Source: Hellea sp. (lineage in GTDB: Bacteria > Pseudomonadota > Alphaproteobacteria > Caulobacterales > Maricaulaceae). From it: a DNA stretch of 36,211 nt. Of the stretch, positions 24,605-31,786 are shown piece by piece. How positions within the stretch are numbered: position 1 is the stretch's first letter; each line of letters opens with the position of its first letter. Below the pieces are notes generated by a model. It saw only the letters and a program-made list of their open reading frames with translations, was not told the DNA's origin and searched no databases. The translations under genes and the position numbers were made by a program. The stretch is from contig JAHDDT010000001.1 of NCBI GenBank assembly GCA_020629195.1, positions 1 to 36,211 of the forward strand. The letters run 5' to 3'.

Positions 24605-26206
24605 ATGTCCACCACCGATGATAGCACTGCTGATGAGAGCCTCAGTTTAAAGACGGCCAGTTCCGGGTTTTACGCCGGCTTTAATCCAGTTGTCGCGATA
24701 GGGTCAAAAGTTCTTATTGGTATTTTGATTGTTTGGGCAGGCCTATTCCCATCTGAAGCGGGCGCAGTCTTGCTTAAGATTCAGAATTGGACAATTTCAG
24801 CATTTGGGGGATGGTATGTGTGGGTCACCGCCTTTTATGCCATCGTCTCTTTGGGCATAGCTTTCTGGCCTAAATCGGGGCGCATCAAACTCGGTAAGCC
24901 CGATGAGACGCCTGAATTTTCGCGCTTTTCATGGTTTTCTATGATGTTTGGGGCGGGCATTGGTGTCGGTATGCTAACCTATTCCACGGCAGAGCCTATA
25001 TTCCATTTTGCGAATAATCCGGACGTTATCAAAGGTCTTTCCGACGGACAGAGCGCCAATAATGTGCGAAATGCTTATAAGTGGGCGATGCTGCATTACG
25101 GTATAACCCCTTGGGCCTGTTACGGTATTGTCGGAATGGCGTTAGGTTATTTTGCTTATAATCGTAATTTACCGCTCTCCTTTCGGTCTTCTTTAAAACC
25201 GCTTTTTGGAAAAAGACTGGAAGGCGGCCTCGGCAATGTCGTGGATATTGTAGCCATCCTCGCGACAGTCATTGGCGTGAGCGTTACGATTGGGTACGGC
25301 GTTTCTCAATTCGCGTCGGGCGTCTTTAATATCACCGCTTTTGAATGGATTAGCGCTGAGAACGGCAAGCCGACTTTGATAGCACAGCTGCTCGCATTGC
25401 TTCTGATTATTGGCGCCTCAATATTCTCAGCGATTTCTGGTGTCGATAAGGGCATTAAGTGGTTGTCTAACATTAATATGGGGTTGTCGTTTTTCTTGCT
25501 CGCCTTCTTTGCTGTTTTCGGCGCGACCATTTTTGCTTTCAAGCAGTTCTTTGTGACCCTTTGGGATTATTTCATCTCGCTCCCGGCAATGTCATTTACC
25601 GTGTGGTCTGAAGGCGAGTTAGCAATTTGGCAAGGCGCTTGGACCATTTTTTATTGGGCGTGGTGGATTGCCTTTGCACCTTTTGTCGGCTTCTTCCTTG
25701 CGCGGGTTTCGCGTGGTCGGACCATTCGTGAATATGTCTTAGGCGCGATGTTTGTGCCAGCGGCGATGGGACTTGTTTGGTTTACATTAGTTGGCGGCAC
25801 AGCGATAGATCTGGAGCTGTCGGGCGTGGCGCAAGGCAGCATCGTCAATGCCGATATTTCAGCGCAGCTTTTCCAAACAATCAACCTTATCCTCACGCCG
25901 CTTATGGCCAAGCTCATGTCATTTGTGATCGTTATTTTGCTGCTGACCTATCTGGTCACCTCAGCGGACTCGGCCATTCTTGTGATCAATACAATTACGT
26001 CTGCGGGCAGCCGCGCAAGAGCCCACACGCGTCACATTATCATTTGGGGCGTGATCTATATTGCTGTAGTGGCGGCCTTGCTGACAGCGGGCGGTATGGA
26101 TGCCTTACGTTCAGCCATGATTGTTGGGGCTTTGCCATTCTCTGTTGTGACGGCTTTGATGGCTATATCACTTATGAAAGCGCTTATTACGGACCGTAAA
26201 AATTAA
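24605..26206 (+). CDS. BCCT-family betaine/onium-compound transporter
   Basis: The 533-residue integral membrane protein fits the 12-TM BCCT family (LeuT fold). Landmarks are FGAGIGVGMLTYSTAEPIFHF near 115-135 (the unwound TM helix with substrate and ion contacts), the tryptophan-rich core WTIFYWAWWIAFAPFVG at 346-362, and FFLARVSRGRTIREYVLG after it. LVTSADSAILVINT near residue 453 is the second helix lining the site. BCCT carriers import glycine betaine, choline, carnitine, proline betaine, ectoine or DMSP with Na+ or H+. This one has short cytoplasmic ends and lacks the long C-terminal osmosensor of BetP, which suits a nutritional role. A good AAAGGGAAATT leader precedes the start. It converges on dmdA, whose product demethylates DMSP. 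Confidence 0.94.
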   Translation: MSTTDDSTADESLSLKTASSGFYAGFNPVVAIGSKVLIGILIVWAGLFPSEAGAVLLKIQNWTISAFGGWYVWVTAFYAIVSLGIAFWPKSGRIKLGKPDETPEFSRFSWFSMMFGAGIGVGMLTYSTAEPIFHFANNPDVIKGLSDGQSANNVRNAYKWAMLHYGITPWACYGIVGMALGYFAYNRNLPLSFRSSLKPLFGKRLEGGLGNVVDIVAILATVIGVSVTIGYGVSQFASGVFNITAFEWISAENGKPTLIAQLLALLLIIGASIFSAISGVDKGIKWLSNINMGLSFFLLAFFAVFGATIFAFKQFFVTLWDYFISLPAMSFTVWSEGELAIWQGAWTIFYWAWWIAFAPFVGFFLARVSRGRTIREYVLGAMFVPAAMGLVWFTLVGGTAIDLELSGVAQGSIVNADISAQLFQTINLILTPLMAKLMSFVIVILLLTYLVTSADSAILVINTITSAGSRARAHTRHIIIWGVIYIAVVAALLTAGGMDALRSAMIVGALPFSVVTALMAISLMKALITDRKN

Positions 26207-26225
26207 GGCAAAATTTGAGCTAAAG

Positions 26226-26255
26226 GCAAGCTACCTTATTTGAAAGGTAGTTTGC
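26226..26255. terminator. Hairpin between convergent BCCT and dmdA genes, possible bidirectional terminator
   Basis: GCAAGCTACCTT (26226-26237) pairs with AAGGTAGTTTGC (26244-26255) across a six-base loop, with one G-T wobble. It lies in the convergent junction and includes the dmdA stop codon. Neither side has a strong T-run, so termination strength is uncertain. Confidence 0.5.
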
Positions 26256-27342
26256 AAATGGTAGCTTCACGGTCGCCATTGGGTGTTTTCACAGTGACGA
26301 CATTGCCTATATCCCAATGGTCGCGTCCAATCATGCCGATCGCGACATTGGTTTTAAAATCGGGCGACCATGCGGCTGAGGTAACTTGACCAATCTGAGA
26401 GCCTTCATGGGTAACAGGCCAAACATTTGGGCAGGACGGAACGGCATCGCCAGAAATGGAAAGACCGCGTATTTGCTGTTTTGGACCCTCGTTTTGTTCT
26501 TTACGAAGAGCATCAGCCCCTATGCAGCCGCTCGCCGCAGGACCTTTGCAAAACCGTCCTAAACCAGCTTCGTAAGGTGTGTTTTCAATGGTCATGTCAT
26601 TGCCGTAAGATAACAAACCGCCCTCAATCCGCTCAATGAGGTTCGGACAGCCAGCTTTGACATCCAAATCTTTACCTGCTTCGAAGAGCGCGTCCCATAG
26701 GGCTTCGCCTTGATCCGAGCCTTCGACATAGATTTCAAAACCGCCTTGCACAGAATAACCTGAGCGCGCGATTGTATGCTCTTTTCCATTGAAGGATATC
26801 TTGCGGTGTCGAAAGAATTTAAGGTTTGGGACATCCTCGCCAAATACTCTTGCGACCAGAGTGTCTGATTTGGGGCCTTGTATGGCCAAAGGCGAGACAT
26901 CAGGTTCGTGGATTTGGACATTAAGGCCTTTGCCAGCGGCCAGTCCCTTAACCCAATACATCAAGTCAGAGTCAGCTAGCGATATCCACCAATGGTTATC
27001 ATCATGCTTTACTGCGACAGGGTCGTTAAGCATGCCGCCATTTTCATCCACCACGGGAATGTAATAACACTGGTCATCTTTCATCTTCTTCAGATCGCGC
27101 GGCGTAAGCATTTGGATAAGCCGGGCAGCATCTGGTCCTTTAACTTCGACTTGCCGCTCACAGGCGACATCCCAAACCTGCACATGTTTTTTTAGGTGAT
27201 GATAGTCAGCCTCCACGCTGTCAAAGACGGTCGGCAACAACATGTGATTATAGACTGTATAGCCTTTGACCCCGTGGGCTGTATTCTTATCTGTCCAGGG
27301 CGTGCGGCGCAGACGGCGCGAAATAGATAAAACAGGCTGCAT
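26236..27342 (-). CDS. dmdA: Dimethylsulfoniopropionate demethylase (GcvT-fold)
   Basis: The 368-residue protein is a single-domain GcvT relative. It is much closer, by memory of the sequences, to marine DmdA (SAR11 and Ruegeria) than to glycine-cleavage T protein. Shared landmarks are SISRRLRRTP, VKGYTVYNHMLLPTVFDS, HVQVWDVACERQV, DQCYYIP, GGMLNDPVAVK, RSGYSVQGGFEIYVEG and LSYGNDMTIENTPYE. DmdA moves a methyl group from DMSP to tetrahydrofolate, giving 3-methylmercaptopropionate and 5-methyl-THF, without redox chemistry. The downstream genes dmdB and dmdC are not in the window. It sits 141 bases behind an FAD oxidase on the same strand, and that gap holds two palindromes. The start has an AAGGGG leader eight bases away. 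A DmdA-like paralogue acting on another onium compound cannot be excluded. Confidence 0.82.
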   Translation of the reverse strand: MQPVLSISRRLRRTPWTDKNTAHGVKGYTVYNHMLLPTVFDSVEADYHHLKKHVQVWDVACERQVEVKGPDAARLIQMLTPRDLKKMKDDQCYYIPVVDENGGMLNDPVAVKHDDNHWWISLADSDLMYWVKGLAAGKGLNVQIHEPDVSPLAIQGPKSDTLVARVFGEDVPNLKFFRHRKISFNGKEHTIARSGYSVQGGFEIYVEGSDQGEALWDALFEAGKDLDVKAGCPNLIERIEGGLLSYGNDMTIENTPYEAGLGRFCKGPAASGCIGADALRKEQNEGPKQQIRGLSISGDAVPSCPNVWPVTHEGSQIGQVTSAAWSPDFKTNVAIGMIGRDHWDIGNVVTVKTPNGDREATICKLPFK

Positions 27343-27381
27343 AGAGCAATCCCCTTAAAAACTCTATTTTTCCGCCTAAAG

Positions 27382-27394
27382 GAATATAATATTC
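27382..27394. promoter_or_regulatory. Perfect 13-base palindrome upstream of dmdA
   Basis: GAATAT-A-ATATTC is a perfect dyad with a one-base centre, 40 bases upstream of the dmdA start. Its place between promoter-distance and start suggests an operator, but it is AT-rich and could overlap a -10 element. Confidence 0.4.
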
Positions 27395-27424
27395 TCTGTC
27401 ACAAAAAAATTCCGCTGTGCCGTT

Positions 27425-27439
27425 TTCTAATAATTAGAA
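27425..27439. promoter_or_regulatory. Perfect 15-base palindrome, candidate LysR-type box upstream of dmdA
   Basis: TTCTAAT-A-ATTAGAA has two perfect seven-base arms. It contains TCTAATAATTAGA, which meets the LysR-type T-N11-A dyad pattern. It lies in the gap between the FAD oxidase and dmdA. The LysR gene at 29044 is the natural candidate to bind it. Confidence 0.45.
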
Positions 27440-27483
27440 TTAGAGCGGGGTAATATGTTTGTTCTAGATAAATAATTCGCGCG

Positions 27484-28833
27484 TTAACTCCACGGGAAGG
27501 GGCTGTTAGACGTCGGGTGTAACTCGCCTTCGGCATAGCGAGAGAATCTGAATGGCGTTAGCAGCGCCGAGCTTTCCCCCATAATATGTTGCGCTACCAA
27601 TTTGCCAACGCCAATCATTTTATAGCCGTGATTGCTATCCGCCAGAATATAAGCATTTTCGCAAAATTCATCAAAGACGGGGAAGCTGTCAGGTGTGAAG
27701 CAACCCACGCCGCCAGAGGGTTCTTTATGGTATGAGTCCATCAAGCCTTCAAAGCGCTTATGGCAATGCGCCAAAGCCGAGACCCACATATGCGCAAATT
27801 CAGGTGAGCTAATCCATTCAGGAGAAGCTGGGCCGTAAGGGTCTAATTGCAGCTCATCGACAGGAGTTGTGACGGGATAGGGCATTGCGCCGCCTTGGAC
27901 GCCGCCAAAGTGAAAGTCAGGTTTATAATAAAGCCCCCAAATCTTATCTTGCTCAATCACAGACCCATCGACGGTTGAATAAAGCGTAGCATCTGTGTCC
28001 ACATGCATGACGGGAGGTTGATTGCCATCATTGGTTTTAAACATGTCTGGATCAACATTTAAGACCCCTTCCTCGAGCTGCCAAAACGTCCACATATTTA
28101 TGCCGTCATGTGTTTGGCCGTCTTTGCCTTTAATGCTGACAGTCTTGGGAAGCTCTAGCATGTTCCAAAAGTCTCGCACCCAAGGCCCTGCGCCGATAAC
28201 AACATAATCGCACGCGACGTCACCTTTGGAGGTTTCAACGGTTTTTATGGCGGAGGAGGTACCATTTGCGCGCTTGAAGCCTGTAACCTCAACACCCGTT
28301 ATGATGCGAACACCTTCGGCCTCGGCTTTGCCGGCTAATCCATACATGGATTTCGTATTATTTGCGTAACCGCCTTTTTTCTCGTGTAAGACAGAGGTGA
28401 TATTCTGAGCTTGCCAATCCTCGTAAATATTTTCCATATAGCTTTTGCAGTCTGCCTCACCCTCAATGAGAACGGAGTCATACCCAATGGATTGCTGCTG
28501 CTCATATATTTCGGAAATGTCAGCGTGCATAGACTCGCAAGATATCTGCATATAGCCGACGGGATGGTAAGAATAAGCTTCGGCATCAGACTCCCAAACA
28601 TCGACGGAATGGGCCATCAATTCACGCATAGCAGGTTGATAGTAATTATTTCGTACAACGCCGCAGGCTATGCCCGAAGCTCCTGAGGCTATCCCGCCTT
28701 TGTCTAGGATGATGATGTCTTCGCCGCTTCCTTTGCCCGACGCTTTTAGGTCCAATGCGAGGTGGTAAGCGGTTGAGAGGCCATGTATACCTGCACCGAT
28801 AATAACATATTTCGATGACGTGGGAAAACTCAT
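27484..28833 (-). CDS. FAD-dependent amine/amino-acid oxidoreductase (DAO/SoxB family)
   Basis: From the ATG at 28833 the product is 449 residues. An upstream in-frame ATG at 28863 is rejected because the 28833 start has AGGAG at ideal spacing. The FAD loop is GAGIHG at 13-18, followed by the second flavin contact LDKGGIASGASG. The C-terminal GCFTPDSFPVFDE and LADSNHGYKMIGVGKLVA segments complete the DAO fold. It resembles single-subunit sarcosine/N-methyl amino acid oxidases and SoxB, but has no folate domain of its own. The next gene on the strand encodes the free GcvT-fold DmdA. Oxidation of an N-methylated amine or amino acid is the family expectation. The substrate is unknown. Confidence 0.88.
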   Translation of the reverse strand: MSFPTSSKYVIIGAGIHGLSTAYHLALDLKASGKGSGEDIIILDKGGIASGASGIACGVVRNNYYQPAMRELMAHSVDVWESDAEAYSYHPVGYMQISCESMHADISEIYEQQQSIGYDSVLIEGEADCKSYMENIYEDWQAQNITSVLHEKKGGYANNTKSMYGLAGKAEAEGVRIITGVEVTGFKRANGTSSAIKTVETSKGDVACDYVVIGAGPWVRDFWNMLELPKTVSIKGKDGQTHDGINMWTFWQLEEGVLNVDPDMFKTNDGNQPPVMHVDTDATLYSTVDGSVIEQDKIWGLYYKPDFHFGGVQGGAMPYPVTTPVDELQLDPYGPASPEWISSPEFAHMWVSALAHCHKRFEGLMDSYHKEPSGGVGCFTPDSFPVFDEFCENAYILADSNHGYKMIGVGKLVAQHIMGESSALLTPFRFSRYAEGELHPTSNSPFPWS

Positions 28834-28839
28834 TGGAAA

Positions 28840-28844
28840 CTCCT
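28840..28844 (-). promoter_or_regulatory. Ribosome-binding site deciding the FAD oxidase start
   Basis: On the minus strand AGGAG lies six bases before the ATG at 28833. This makes that ATG the start and leaves the one ten codons upstream as part of the leader. Confidence 0.8.
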
Positions 28845-28899
28845 GATCGTGATCTAGAGCCATAAACAGTCTCGTTTTCGGAACAACTAAATATGCCGC

Positions 28900-28953
28900 T
28901 TTTCACTTTTATTTATCTGCCAACATTAAGATTATTGATTTATAGAGTGAAAA
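28900..28953. promoter_or_regulatory. Inverted repeat in the LysR/FAD-oxidase divergent region
   Basis: TTTTCACT at 28900-28907 is matched perfectly by AGTGAAAA at 28946-28953, with 38 bases between the arms. The 210-base region separates the divergent oxidase (-) and LysR (+) genes, the classic place for a LysR regulator to act. The spacing would put the arms about four to five helical turns apart, which fits binding by a tetramer and DNA bending. Confidence 0.4.
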
Positions 28954-29043
28954 TAAATGCAAATTTGGTGTGTTTAAGGGGCTTTACTTAATGTCTACTA
29001 ATGGTAATGGCGTTTTGTAAAATATAAATTAGGGGTTTGGGAT

Positions 29044-30006
29044 ATGAAGATTCCAAATAACTTTGACCTTCGGTCTTTGCAAGTTTTTGTCATAACAGCA
29101 GACCAAGGGGGTATGACCCAAAGCGCTAAAGTATTGCGCATGACCCAATCCGCGGTCTCTCAAATCATTGCAGGACTGGAAGACGCTGTCGGCGTCAAAC
29201 TTTTTGACCGTTCAGTTAGGCCTATCGTCTTGACGTCGGCGGGGCGCATATTGTTAGAGCGCGGGCGGCAAATTCTGCGTGATACCAAAGAAGCCTTTCG
29301 AGAAACACGCACATTGGAGCGCCGCCGCTTAGCGTCTCTGACAATTGCGATGACGGATAGTATGTCAGCCGTGCTGGGCTCTCATCTTTATGAGACAATG
29401 AACGAAGTTTCGAGCTATTGGCGATTTTGGAGCGGCCTATCACCCTATCACCGCGAAGAGTTTCTCACCCATAATATCGACCTTATCATAACAACAAGTG
29501 ACGTCATGGAAGATGTCAGCGGTTTGAACCGCTATAAAGTTTTTCAAGAGCCTTATGTTCTTATTTTCCCTAAAAATCATAAAGGCTCAACAAAGCTTGA
29601 AGATGGAGAACGGGATTTGCCGTTTCTGAGATTTTCAATTCGTTCTGCCATGGGGCTTAGAATCGAAAGGCAGCTTAACCGATTGCGTCTTAAGTTCCCT
29701 GATATTGCTGAATTTGACCGCGCCCCTGCGCATACGCTTGCGGTTGCAAAGGGACTTGGTTGGGGTGTCACAACGCCCTTATGTTTGCTCGAAAATCCTG
29801 AGTTGATACCGCACGTGGATATTCAGCCTATTATGCGCGGAAGTTTTAGCCGTCATTTTGACCTGTTATCCCGTGAAGATAACCTAGGGGATATTCCTGA
29901 GAAAATTGCAATTGAATCGCGTCGTATTCTGAAGAAACATTGTCTTCCTAAGCTCTATGATCAAGTGCCTTGGCTTGAAGAGATGATCTTGCAAAATGAG
30001 GATTAA
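29044..30006 (+). CDS. LysR-type transcriptional regulator
   Basis: The 320-residue regulator has the N-terminal winged helix-turn-helix (residues ~8-65: LRSLQVFVITADQGGMTQSAKVL..., with TQSAVSQIIAGLEDAVGVKLFDR). A periplasmic-binding-like effector domain follows from about residue 95 (LTIAMTDSMSAVLG, DLIITTSDV, HTLAVAKGLGWGVTTPLCLLE). It is divergent from the FAD oxidase-dmdA pair and upstream of the Rieske gene, so it probably controls one or both. The effector may be a betaine or DMSP derivative, but this cannot be read. The start follows AGGGGTTTGGGAT. An intrinsic terminator ends its transcript. Confidence 0.93.
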   Translation: MKIPNNFDLRSLQVFVITADQGGMTQSAKVLRMTQSAVSQIIAGLEDAVGVKLFDRSVRPIVLTSAGRILLERGRQILRDTKEAFRETRTLERRRLASLTIAMTDSMSAVLGSHLYETMNEVSSYWRFWSGLSPYHREEFLTHNIDLIITTSDVMEDVSGLNRYKVFQEPYVLIFPKNHKGSTKLEDGERDLPFLRFSIRSAMGLRIERQLNRLRLKFPDIAEFDRAPAHTLAVAKGLGWGVTTPLCLLENPELIPHVDIQPIMRGSFSRHFDLLSREDNLGDIPEKIAIESRRILKKHCLPKLYDQVPWLEEMILQNED

Positions 30007-30012
30007 AGAGTT

Positions 30013-30043
30013 TAACGCGGCTAATACTGCGTTATGGTTTTTT
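30013..30043 (+). terminator. Intrinsic terminator after the LysR gene
   Basis: TAACGCGG (30013-30020) pairs with CTGCGTTA (30027-30034) over a six-base loop, with one G-T wobble, and a TTTTTT run begins at 30038. It separates the regulator from the Rieske gene, which then needs its own promoter in the ~55 bases that follow. I could not pick out a convincing promoter there. Confidence 0.6.
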
Positions 30044-30099
30044 CTTATTGGTCAACACATACTCTTGCCTCATGAGGCCTGACGCTTTTAGGGTTTAGT

Positions 30100-31236
30100 A
30101 TGAGCTTACAAAACGTCATAAAACCATTGGCTACCGCTCGCGGGCTTCCCAATGAGCATTATATCACTGCGGATATGTATGCGCGAGAGCGTGAGGTGCT
30201 TTTCTTCAAAAATTGGTCGGCTGTTGCCTTTGAGAGCGACGTAAAAAAACCTGGTGATGCGTTTCCTGTGGACTTTATGGGAGTTCCGCTTTTGCTCGTG
30301 CGGGCCAAGGATGGCGCGGTAAATGTCTTCCAGAATACGTGTCGCCACCGCGGTATGATATTAGTTGATGAGCCCACCCATCTAAAAGGCCCCATAAGAT
30401 GTCCCTATCACAGTTGGTGCTATTCTCATGAAGGTAAATTGGTTCGAACGCCTTATGTGGGCGGTGTCGACATAGATACGCATGAGGCCATAAAGCCTAC
30501 CGAGCTTAGTCTTTTCGAAATGAAAAGCCATATTTGGCACGGCGTTGTCTTCGTGAACATCTCTGGGGATGCAGCACCTTTTGAGGAGGTCCATAAAGAC
30601 CTGTTAAAGCGGTGGTCGGAATTTCAGCAACCCTATCACCTTGGCGGTACGGCCAGCCGTTTTGATATGAAGGTATCTGCGAATTGGAAGCTAGCAATTG
30701 AGAATTTTTGCGAGTCTTATCATCTGCCTTGGGTGCATCCTGAACTTAATGAAATATCGCCGATTAATGTTCATTATCCTATCGATGATAGCTCGGGCTA
30801 TGCCGGGCAGGGTAGCCGCAACTATAATCAACTTGTCGGCAAAGACGATAAGCGCTTTCCTGATTTTAAAAACTTATCACCCATATGGGAAAAGCAGGCT
30901 GAATATGTTTCATTTTTCCCCAATGTCCTCATGGGTGTTCACCGCGATCACACTTATGCCACCATTTTAATGCCGCAAGGCGCGGAAGAGACATTTGAAC
31001 GCGGCGCCTTATTTTACGCAGATGAGCATATTGATACGCCGCAATGGCAAGACCTACTCAAGGAAAATACACGTATTTGGCAAGATGTGTTTTCAGAGGA
31101 TATCGGCGTTGTCGAAGGCATGCAAAAGGGCCGTCATGGGCCGATGTTTGATGGCGGTAAATTCTCGCCTGTCATGGACGGTCCAACCCATGTTTTCCAT
31201 AAGTGGGTCGCACGTCAGATGCAGTCAAATGAATAG
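30100..31236 (+). CDS. Rieske non-heme iron oxygenase alpha subunit, quaternary-ammonium demethylase type
   Basis: The 378-residue protein has a Rieske cluster motif Cys81-x-His83 (NTCRHRG) and Cys101-x2-His104 (RCPYHSW). The mononuclear iron site is ENFCESYHLPWVH, with His208 and His213, and Asp334 in SEDIGVVEG is the likely third ligand. The bridging residue between the two centres is Glu205 where ring-hydroxylating dioxygenases have Asp. Glu here is typical of carnitine monooxygenase CntA and, as I recall, of glycine-betaine and stachydrine demethylases. Expected chemistry is N-demethylation or cleavage of a quaternary amine with release of formaldehyde or another aldehyde. These enzymes need a flavin/2Fe-2S reductase, and none is encoded in the window. 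It lies 70 bases before the formate dehydrogenase genes. Substrate choice among betaines is not resolved. Confidence 0.88.
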   Translation: MSLQNVIKPLATARGLPNEHYITADMYAREREVLFFKNWSAVAFESDVKKPGDAFPVDFMGVPLLLVRAKDGAVNVFQNTCRHRGMILVDEPTHLKGPIRCPYHSWCYSHEGKLVRTPYVGGVDIDTHEAIKPTELSLFEMKSHIWHGVVFVNISGDAAPFEEVHKDLLKRWSEFQQPYHLGGTASRFDMKVSANWKLAIENFCESYHLPWVHPELNEISPINVHYPIDDSSGYAGQGSRNYNQLVGKDDKRFPDFKNLSPIWEKQAEYVSFFPNVLMGVHRDHTYATILMPQGAEETFERGALFYADEHIDTPQWQDLLKENTRIWQDVFSEDIGVVEGMQKGRHGPMFDGGKFSPVMDGPTHVFHKWVARQMQSNE

Positions 31237-31306
31237 CTAATATTTCTAACTCTAATGATGCAAAGCGCCTCTTGTTTTGTTATGATTATCGGCAATAGGA
31301 CGCATT

Positions 31307-31786
31307 ATGGTTACCCTACTAAATACAGTTGAAGATAAGTTTGCGCGCGAGATCTGCCGAGATCACGGTGACAAATCAGATGAGCTCTTGGAGATTTTAC
31401 ACGCGGTACAGCATGAGAAAGGTCATCTCAGTGATGGCGCGCTAAGGACAATTGCGCAGGCCCTTAATATATCCCGGGCTGAAATCCATGGTGTGGTGAG
31501 CTTCTATCATGATTATAAACGCGAAGCTGGCGCTCAATTCACGCTCCATATTTGCCGTGCAGAGGCGTGTCAGGCGGTTGGCGCAGATGAGCTTATCACG
31601 GAAGCCGAAACACTATTTGACGTTAAGCTCGATGGGGGCGGTGAGGATGTGGCTTTGGCAGCAGCTTACTGTCTTGGAAATTGCGCTTTGGGTCCGGCTG
31701 TCTTAGTCAATGAGAAACTTTATGGCCGCGTAGACAAAGCCAAAATCAAAGCCATTGCGGCGCAACATATGGCGCAAAACTCATGA
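31307..31786 (+). CDS. fdsG: NAD-dependent formate dehydrogenase gamma subunit (NuoE-like)
   Basis: The 159-residue protein is the thioredoxin-like 2Fe-2S subunit. It has an N-terminal helical part (LLEILHAVQHEKGHLSD, HGVVSFYHDYKRE) and four cysteine ligands in CRAEACQAVGA and AAYCLGNCALGP. It passes electrons within the soluble Fds complex. An AGGA leader precedes the start, and the gene overlaps fdsB by four bases (ATGA). Similarity to NuoE alone would not decide, but the order gamma-beta-alpha with a molybdenum subunit makes it fdsG. Confidence 0.94.
   Translation: MVTLLNTVEDKFAREICRDHGDKSDELLEILHAVQHEKGHLSDGALRTIAQALNISRAEIHGVVSFYHDYKREAGAQFTLHICRAEACQAVGADELITEAETLFDVKLDGGGEDVALAAAYCLGNCALGPAVLVNEKLYGRVDKAKIKAIAAQHMAQNS

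Noticed and set aside
26236-27342. Plain glycine-cleavage T protein (gcvT)
   Set aside because: No gcvH or gcvP lies nearby, and the N-terminal SISRRLRRTP and YTVYNHMLLPT segments are DmdA-type rather than GcvT-type.
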